Below, piece by piece: positions 6,177 to 8,920 of a DNA stretch of 8,920 nucleotides. The DNA is from Pseudomonadota bacterium (GTDB lineage: Bacteria; Pseudomonadota; Gammaproteobacteria; Burkholderiales; Thiobacillaceae). The stretch is taken from positions 1 through 8,920 of the forward strand of contig JAJZRT010000088.1 in NCBI GenBank assembly GCA_021802595.1. The letters run 5' to 3'. Made by a program: the position numbers and the translations under genes. Below the pieces are notes generated by a model that was not told the origin of the DNA, ran no database searches, and saw only the letters and a list, made by a program, of their open reading frames with translations. Position 1 is the first letter of the stretch; each line of letters starts with the position of its first letter.

Positions 6177-6427
6177 CCTAATTACATACCAGGCCACGGA
6201 GCGGCCTGTCGATTTTCATGCGCGGGAAAGGGAACGCCAACGGGACAAGCCGGAGGCAAGGATCGACCGCCACTTCAGCCAGTACGTCAGGCCAAGGTAT
6301 ATCGGCACGATTCTGCAAAACCTTATCCCTCCCGGCACTGTCTTCCTTCAACGACCAGACTCGGCTGTCTACGGCTGGCATGCCGCCGATCCGATCTGCG
6401 CCGCTTCCGGGCCGGTGGCGTCAAGCC
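6177..6427. other. Gap between the FadL-type gene and hemE; no gene supported
   Basis: This stretch lies between divergent genes. It holds a small inverted repeat, CAGGCC (6190-6195) with GGCCTG (6203-6208), on the upstream side of the porin gene. A plus-strand frame stays open from about 6163 into hemE but offers no ATG before 6415 and no ribosome site, and its third-position GC is clearly lower than in the neighbouring genes. I see no RNA gene, terminator or repeat family here. Confidence 0.5.
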
Positions 6428-6436
6428 TGCTAAAAT
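6428..6436 (+). promoter_or_regulatory. Extended -10 promoter of hemE
   Basis: TGCTAAAAT combines the TGN extension with a near-consensus -10 (TAAAAT at 6431-6436). No clear -35 stands 16-18 bases upstream, which extended -10 promoters can tolerate. A start near 6443 gives a leader of about 32 bases to the ATG at 6475. Confidence 0.6.
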
Positions 6437-6474
6437 GCCGGCTTTGCGTCCCGGCCCCGTTTGTGGCCCAAGCC

Positions 6475-7551
6475 ATGTCCACCCTCAAGAACGATACCTT
6501 CCTGCGCGCGCTGCTGCGCCAGCCCACCGACTACACCCCGCTGTGGCTGATGCGCCAGGCCGGGCGCTACCTGCCCGAATACAACGCCACCCGCGCGCGC
6601 GCCGGCGACTTCCTGACGCTGTGCAAGACACCCGATCTGGCGACCGAAGTGACATTGCAGCCGCTCGCCCGCTATCCGCTCGACGCCGCGATCCTGTTTT
6701 CCGACATTCTCACCGTGCCGGACGCCATGGGTCTCGGCCTCTATTTCTCGACCGGCGAAGGCCCGCGCTTCGAACGTCCGCTGCGCGACGAATGGGAAAT
6801 CCGCGACCTCTCGGCGCCCGATCCCACCGACAAGCTCGGCTACGTGATGGATGCGGTGCGCTCGATCAGCCGCGCGCTCGACGGCTCGGTCCCGCTGATC
6901 GGCTTTTCCGGCAGCCCCTACACGCTGGCCTGCTACATGATCGAAGGCGGCGGCTCGGACGACTACCGCCACATCAAGACCATGCTGTACAGCCGTCCCG
7001 ACCTGCTGCACCGCATCCTCGACGTGAACACGCAGGCAGTGACCGACTACCTCAACGCGCAGATCGAGGCCGGCGCGCAGGCAGTGATGATTTTCGATTC
7101 CTGGGGCGGCAGCCTCACGCCGCATGCCTACCGGGAATTCTCGCTCGCCTACATGGAACGCATCGTCGCCGGCCTGACCAAGGAGCGCGAAGGCCGCCGC
7201 ATCCCCAGCATCATCTTCACCAAGGGCGGCGGCAACTGGCTGGAGGCCATGGCCGGCATCGGCGCCGACGCCGTCGGACTCGACTGGACGCTCGACATCG
7301 GCGAGGCGCGCCGCCGCGTCGGCGGCAAGGTGGCGCTGCAGGGCAACCTCGACCCCTGCGCCCTGCACGGCACGCCGGACCGCATCCGCGCCGAAGCCCA
7401 TCGCATCATCGACAGCTACGGCAACCACCCCGGCCACGTGTTCAACCTCGGCCACGGCGTTTCGCAGTACACCGATCCCGACAACGTCGGCGTGCTGGTC
7501 GAGGCGGTGCACAGCCACAGCCGCGCGCTGCGCTCAACTGCAAAAAACTGA
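6475..7551 (+). CDS. hemE: Uroporphyrinogen decarboxylase
   Basis: A cytoplasmic enzyme of heme biosynthesis that removes four carboxyl groups from uroporphyrinogen III to give coproporphyrinogen III. The 358 residues carry both family signatures: [15 protein letters not shown] (22-36, with the substrate-binding arginines Arg27 and Arg31) and [18 protein letters not shown] (143-160). Also present are FSDILT (catalytic Asp77), Tyr154, FDSWGG (207-212) and NLGHGV (His327). Length is normal for the family and nothing is missing. The start is [10 protein letters not shown] at 6475, the usual N terminus; an in-frame ATG at 6415 would lie upstream of the promoter and add 20 unlike residues. The Shine-Dalgarno is weak. 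The gene appears monocistronic: the next gene has its own promoter-like sequence, and no classical terminator is seen between them. Confidence 0.97.
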   Translation: MSTLKNDTFLRALLRQPTDYTPLWLMRQAGRYLPEYNATRARAGDFLTLCKTPDLATEVTLQPLARYPLDAAILFSDILTVPDAMGLGLYFSTGEGPRFERPLRDEWEIRDLSAPDPTDKLGYVMDAVRSISRALDGSVPLIGFSGSPYTLACYMIEGGGSDDYRHIKTMLYSRPDLLHRILDVNTQAVTDYLNAQIEAGAQAVMIFDSWGGSLTPHAYREFSLAYMERIVAGLTKEREGRRIPSIIFTKGGGNWLEAMAGIGADAVGLDWTLDIGEARRRVGGKVALQGNLDPCALHGTPDRIRAEAHRIIDSYGNHPGHVFNLGHGVSQYTDPDNVGVLVEAVHSHSRALRSTAKN

Positions 7552-7568
7552 TTTACTGCCTCGACGAA

Positions 7569-7597
7569 TCGAAAATTTCGAATAGTCCGGGTATAAA
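7569..7597 (+). promoter_or_regulatory. Probable promoter of the Tim44-like gene, with palindrome
   Basis: TATAAA (7592-7597) is a good -10, with TCGAAA (7569-7574) as a four-of-six -35 at a 17-base spacing. The -35 is the left half of a perfect palindrome, TCGAAAATTTCGA (7569-7581), which could be an operator. The predicted start is near 7604, 62 bases before the GTG. Confidence 0.5.
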
Positions 7598-7617
7598 AAA
7601 CGACTTTTCAGCACCGC

Positions 7618-7639
7618 CGGGTATGCGCCACCATACCCG
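7618..7639 (+). repeat. 8-bp hairpin in the Tim44-like leader
   Basis: CGGGTATG (7618-7625) pairs perfectly with CATACCCG (7632-7639) around a six-base loop. It has no T-tract, so it is a poor terminator for hemE; in the predicted leader it ends 15 bases before the GGAG ribosome site and might affect mRNA stability or translation. Confidence 0.5.
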
Positions 7640-7665
7640 TCTCGTTGACCCTACGGAGCCTCCTC

Positions 7666-8499
7666 GTGAAGACCTTCCTCATCAGCCTGTTCGCCGTGTT
7701 TCTCACCTTCGGGCTCGCCACCCACGATGTCGAGGCCAAGCGCCTCGGCGGCGGCAAATCCTTCGGCATGCAGCGCAGCACGCCTGCCAGACAGGAGGCC
7801 GCTCCCGCACCGCAGCGCCAGCAGACGGCCGGCACCTCGGCCCAGACCCCCCCGCAGAAACGCAGCTGGATGGGCCCGATCGCCGGTCTGGCCGCCGGCC
7901 TCGGCCTCGCCGCGCTGGCATCCCACTTCGGTTTCGGCGAGGGCATGGCAAATATCCTGATGCTGGCGCTGCTGGCGATGGCCGCGTTCATGCTGGTCCG
8001 CTTCCTCATGCGCCGCAACGCGCCGCAGCCGGCCATGCAGTACGCCGGCATGCCACAGGCCACGCCGGCCGCCTTCGACGCCACACCTGCCGCGATGGGC
8101 GGCAGTCACGCCGTCGGCAGCTTCCCGCCCGGGTTTGACGCCGACGCCTTTGCGCGCGAGGCCAAGCTCAACTTCATCCGCCTGCAGGCCGCCTTCGACG
8201 CAGGCAATCTGGATGACCTGCGCGCCTTCACCACCCCCGAAATCTTTGCCGAACTCCGCCTGGAGCTGACCGAGCGCGGCACCGCCGCCCAGACAACCGA
8301 TGTCGTGACGCTCGACGCCGAGGTACTGGAAGCTGTCGAGGAAGGGAGCCGCTACGTCGCCAGCGTTCGTTTCACCGGCCTGGTGCGCGAGGCTGCCAAT
8401 CAGGGCGCCGCCCCGCTGGACGAGGTGTGGCACCTCACCAAACCGGCAAACGGCCAGGGCGGATGGGTGATCGCAGGCATCCAGCAGCTGCAAAACTAG
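7666..8499 (+). CDS. Exported/membrane Tim44-like domain protein
   Basis: A 277-residue protein of the bacterial Tim44-like family, whose function is not established. The start is a GTG giving VKTFLISLFAVFLTFGLA, chosen for its GGAG at 7655-7658 seven bases upstream; a TTG 21 bases earlier has no ribosome site. Residues 1-24 form a signal peptide ending VEA before KRLGGGKSFG, a motif typical of these proteins. A Gln/Pro/Ala-rich linker (about 38-66) leads to two hydrophobic segments (about 69-87 and 94-114) and then RRNAPQ. The C-terminal Tim44-like domain (about 157-276) begins FDADAFAREAKLNFIRLQAAFD and ends GGWVIAGIQQLQN. In mitochondria Tim44 tethers Hsp70 to the import channel; here the domain is on an exported membrane protein, so that role should not be carried over. 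It sits between hemE and priA with no clear functional link. Confidence 0.87.
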   Translation: MKTFLISLFAVFLTFGLATHDVEAKRLGGGKSFGMQRSTPARQEAAPAPQRQQTAGTSAQTPPQKRSWMGPIAGLAAGLGLAALASHFGFGEGMANILMLALLAMAAFMLVRFLMRRNAPQPAMQYAGMPQATPAAFDATPAAMGGSHAVGSFPPGFDADAFAREAKLNFIRLQAAFDAGNLDDLRAFTTPEIFAELRLELTERGTAAQTTDVVTLDAEVLEAVEEGSRYVASVRFTGLVREAANQGAAPLDEVWHLTKPANGQGGWVIAGIQQLQN

Positions 8500-8510
8500 A
8501 GGAAACAAGG

Positions 8511-8600
8511 CCTTGCGCACCCATAGGGTGCGCCAAGCGCCGTATTTGCGGCAATAGAAGCATTAACTTATGCACAATTTTGGCGCAAGGGAACTTTTTT
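8511..8600 (+). terminator. Alternative-hairpin region after the Tim44-like gene
   Basis: GCGCACCC (8515-8522) pairs with GGGTGCGC (8526-8533) around a three-base loop 15 bases after the stop codon, but no T-tract follows. CCTTGCGC (8511-8518) can instead pair with GCGCAAGG (8583-8590), just before TTTTTT (8595-8600). The two pairings exclude each other. The distal T-run after a stem suggests termination of the upstream transcript, with modest certainty. Confidence 0.4.
8568..8576 (+). promoter_or_regulatory. DnaA box (TTATGCACA)
   Basis: An exact match to the DnaA box consensus TTATNCACA. It lies in an AT-rich stretch 271 bases upstream of priA and 167 bases before the second box on the same strand. 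Confidence 0.55.
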
Positions 8601-8602
8601 CG

Positions 8603-8618
8603 TGTCAAGTCCTTGACA
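8603..8618. repeat. 16-base palindrome with TTGACA in both arms
   Basis: TGTCAAG (8603-8609) and CTTGACA (8612-8618) form a perfect inverted repeat around TC. Each arm holds a consensus -35 hexamer, one per strand, but I find no -10 at 16-18 bases on either side. It may be an operator. Confidence 0.5.
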
Positions 8619-8742
8619 GCCGGGCGTGGTTTATAAGTTGCTGATAAATATGGGCTTGCCGGTCTGCCTGCTTTTTGACCGGTGGGGGCCGCGCGCCTGC
8701 ATACGGGCGTTTGCAGGCAGTCGACACAAATCACTCACACAA

Positions 8743-8765
8743 TTATCCACAGCTTGCGTGGACAA
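8743..8765. promoter_or_regulatory. Strong DnaA box facing a weak inverted box
   Basis: TTATCCACA (8743-8751) is the highest-affinity form of the DnaA box in Escherichia coli. TCCAC (8746-8750) and GTGGA (8758-8762) form an inverted repeat, so the reverse strand at 8757-8765 reads TTGTCCACG, a box with two mismatches, in convergent orientation five bases away. The A/T-rich GATAAATAAGCTTTTGATAA segment follows directly. It could be a DnaA control site for priA or a DnaA-binding cluster. Confidence 0.6.
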
Positions 8766-8838
8766 CGATAAATAAGCTTTTGATAACAGTCTGTTAGACG
8801 CTTTTTCCAAACCACCAACCCAGATCAACCGCTAACTC

Positions 8839-8920
8839 ATGCCGTCCATCCTCCAGGTCGCGCTCGATACGCCGCTCCACCGGCTGTTCGATTATCGCCT
8901 GCCGGATGGCCTGGGCAGGG
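8839..8920 (+). CDS. priA: Primosomal protein N' (replication restart helicase PriA), N-terminal fragment
   Basis: Only the first 27 codons are in the window; the frame is open to the edge. The peptide MPSILQVALDTPLHRLFDYR followed by LPDGLGR matches the start of the PriA 3'-DNA-binding domain, in which a short strand (VALD or VALP) is followed by PL-x-x-x-FDY and a LP-[DE]-G turn. PriA recognises stalled forks and D-loops and reloads the replicative helicase. The helicase motifs lie outside the window. The ATG follows the long structured gap and has no strong Shine-Dalgarno. The call rests on a short but characteristic stretch. Confidence 0.82.
   Translation, partial: MPSILQVALDTPLHRLFDYRLPDGLGR

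Larger units (their letters stand above)
8500..8838. other. Structured, AT-richer gap upstream of priA
   Basis: A 339-base gap without a supportable gene. In order it holds a hairpin pair after the Tim44-like stop, a first DnaA box (8568-8576), a T6 run (8595-8600), a 16-base palindrome containing TTGACA (8603-8618), two inverted repeats (CCGGTC at 8659-8664 with GACCGG at 8677-8682, and GCCTGCA at 8695-8701 with TGCAGGC at 8712-8718), a second DnaA box within a small dyad (8743-8765), and an A/T-rich stretch (about 8766-8790). TTGACA has no -10 at normal distance, so the priA promoter is not resolved. Confidence 0.55.

Noticed and set aside
4856..6181. Long plus-strand open frame opposite the FadL-type gene
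   Set aside because: His/Val/Ala/Gly-rich antisense shadow; the minus strand has a signal peptide, NPA motif, C-terminal aromatic and ribosome site.
6340..6360. A seven-of-eight match to TGTC-N10-GACA (ending GACC) before hemE
   Set aside because: No -24/-12 element accompanies it, and a one-mismatch dyad is expected by chance several times in the window.
6178..6381. 67-codon minus-strand frame upstream of the FadL-type gene
   Set aside because: No ribosome site or recognisable motif; it runs through the probable porin promoter region.
6163..6474. Plus-strand frame open for about 100 codons before hemE
   Set aside because: It has no ATG before 6415, no ribosome site, weak third-position GC, and crosses the hemE promoter; GC-rich DNA leaves such frames open by chance.
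6435..8138. Long plus-strand frame through hemE and the Tim44-like gene
   Set aside because: Arg/Pro-rich out-of-frame shadow spanning two real genes and the promoter between them.
8627..8642. GG-N10-GC with TTGCT upstream of priA, like a sigma54 promoter
   Set aside because: The -24 half matches only TGG (TGGTTTA), and the nearby TGTC/GACA palindrome has eight spacer bases rather than ten and lies too close to act as an enhancer.
1..8920. CRISPR arrays, insertion sequences, tRNA or rRNA genes, phage genes
   Set aside because: I saw no direct-repeat arrays, transposase motifs, tRNA-like cloverleaf or ribosomal RNA signatures on either strand.

Overview
The window is chromosomal DNA from a GC-rich Gram-negative bacterium. 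The best guess is a betaproteobacterium of the Thiobacillus/Nitrosomonadales type. This rests on a GlrK-lipoprotein-GlrR cassette, a short FadL/OmpP1-family porin, and a hemE / exported Tim44-like protein / priA neighbourhood, all with strong G/C third-position bias. The genus is inference; no rRNA gene or other marker is present.

Bases 1-3289 (+) hold a three-gene operon: a two-transmembrane histidine kinase (GlrK/QseE type), a small outer-membrane lipoprotein in the position of QseG, and a sigma54-dependent response regulator (GlrR/QseF type) that overlaps the lipoprotein gene by 4 bases.

Bases 3290-4859 (+) hold what looks like the local regulon of that system. Two intergenic gaps each carry an exact TGTC-N10-GACA dyad, the motif reported for enterobacterial GlrR. 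Each dyad is followed about 85-95 bases downstream by a good -24/-12 (CTGGCAC, GG-N10-GC) sigma54 promoter, and each promoter lies about 55 bases before a start codon with a strong ribosome binding site. The first drives a 55-residue DUF1328/UPF0391 membrane protein, which ends in a textbook terminator. The second drives an exported EF-hand plus BON-domain protein, probably together with a 124-residue predicted lipoprotein behind a 12-bp hairpin. All products are membrane or envelope proteins, so the cassette reads as a self-contained envelope-sensing circuit. This is the most interesting part of the window.

Bases 4897-6180 hold a bidirectional terminator and a minus-strand FadL/OmpP1-type outer-membrane transporter with a dyad over its probable promoter. 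Bases 6177-6430 contain no gene I can support.

Bases 6428-8499 (+) hold hemE (uroporphyrinogen decarboxylase) with an extended -10 promoter, then a secreted/membrane Tim44-like protein starting at a GTG with its own probable promoter. Bases 8500-8838 form a 339-base, AT-richer, structured gap with two exact DnaA boxes and several inverted repeats, followed by the first 27 codons of priA (replication restart helicase), which runs off the window.
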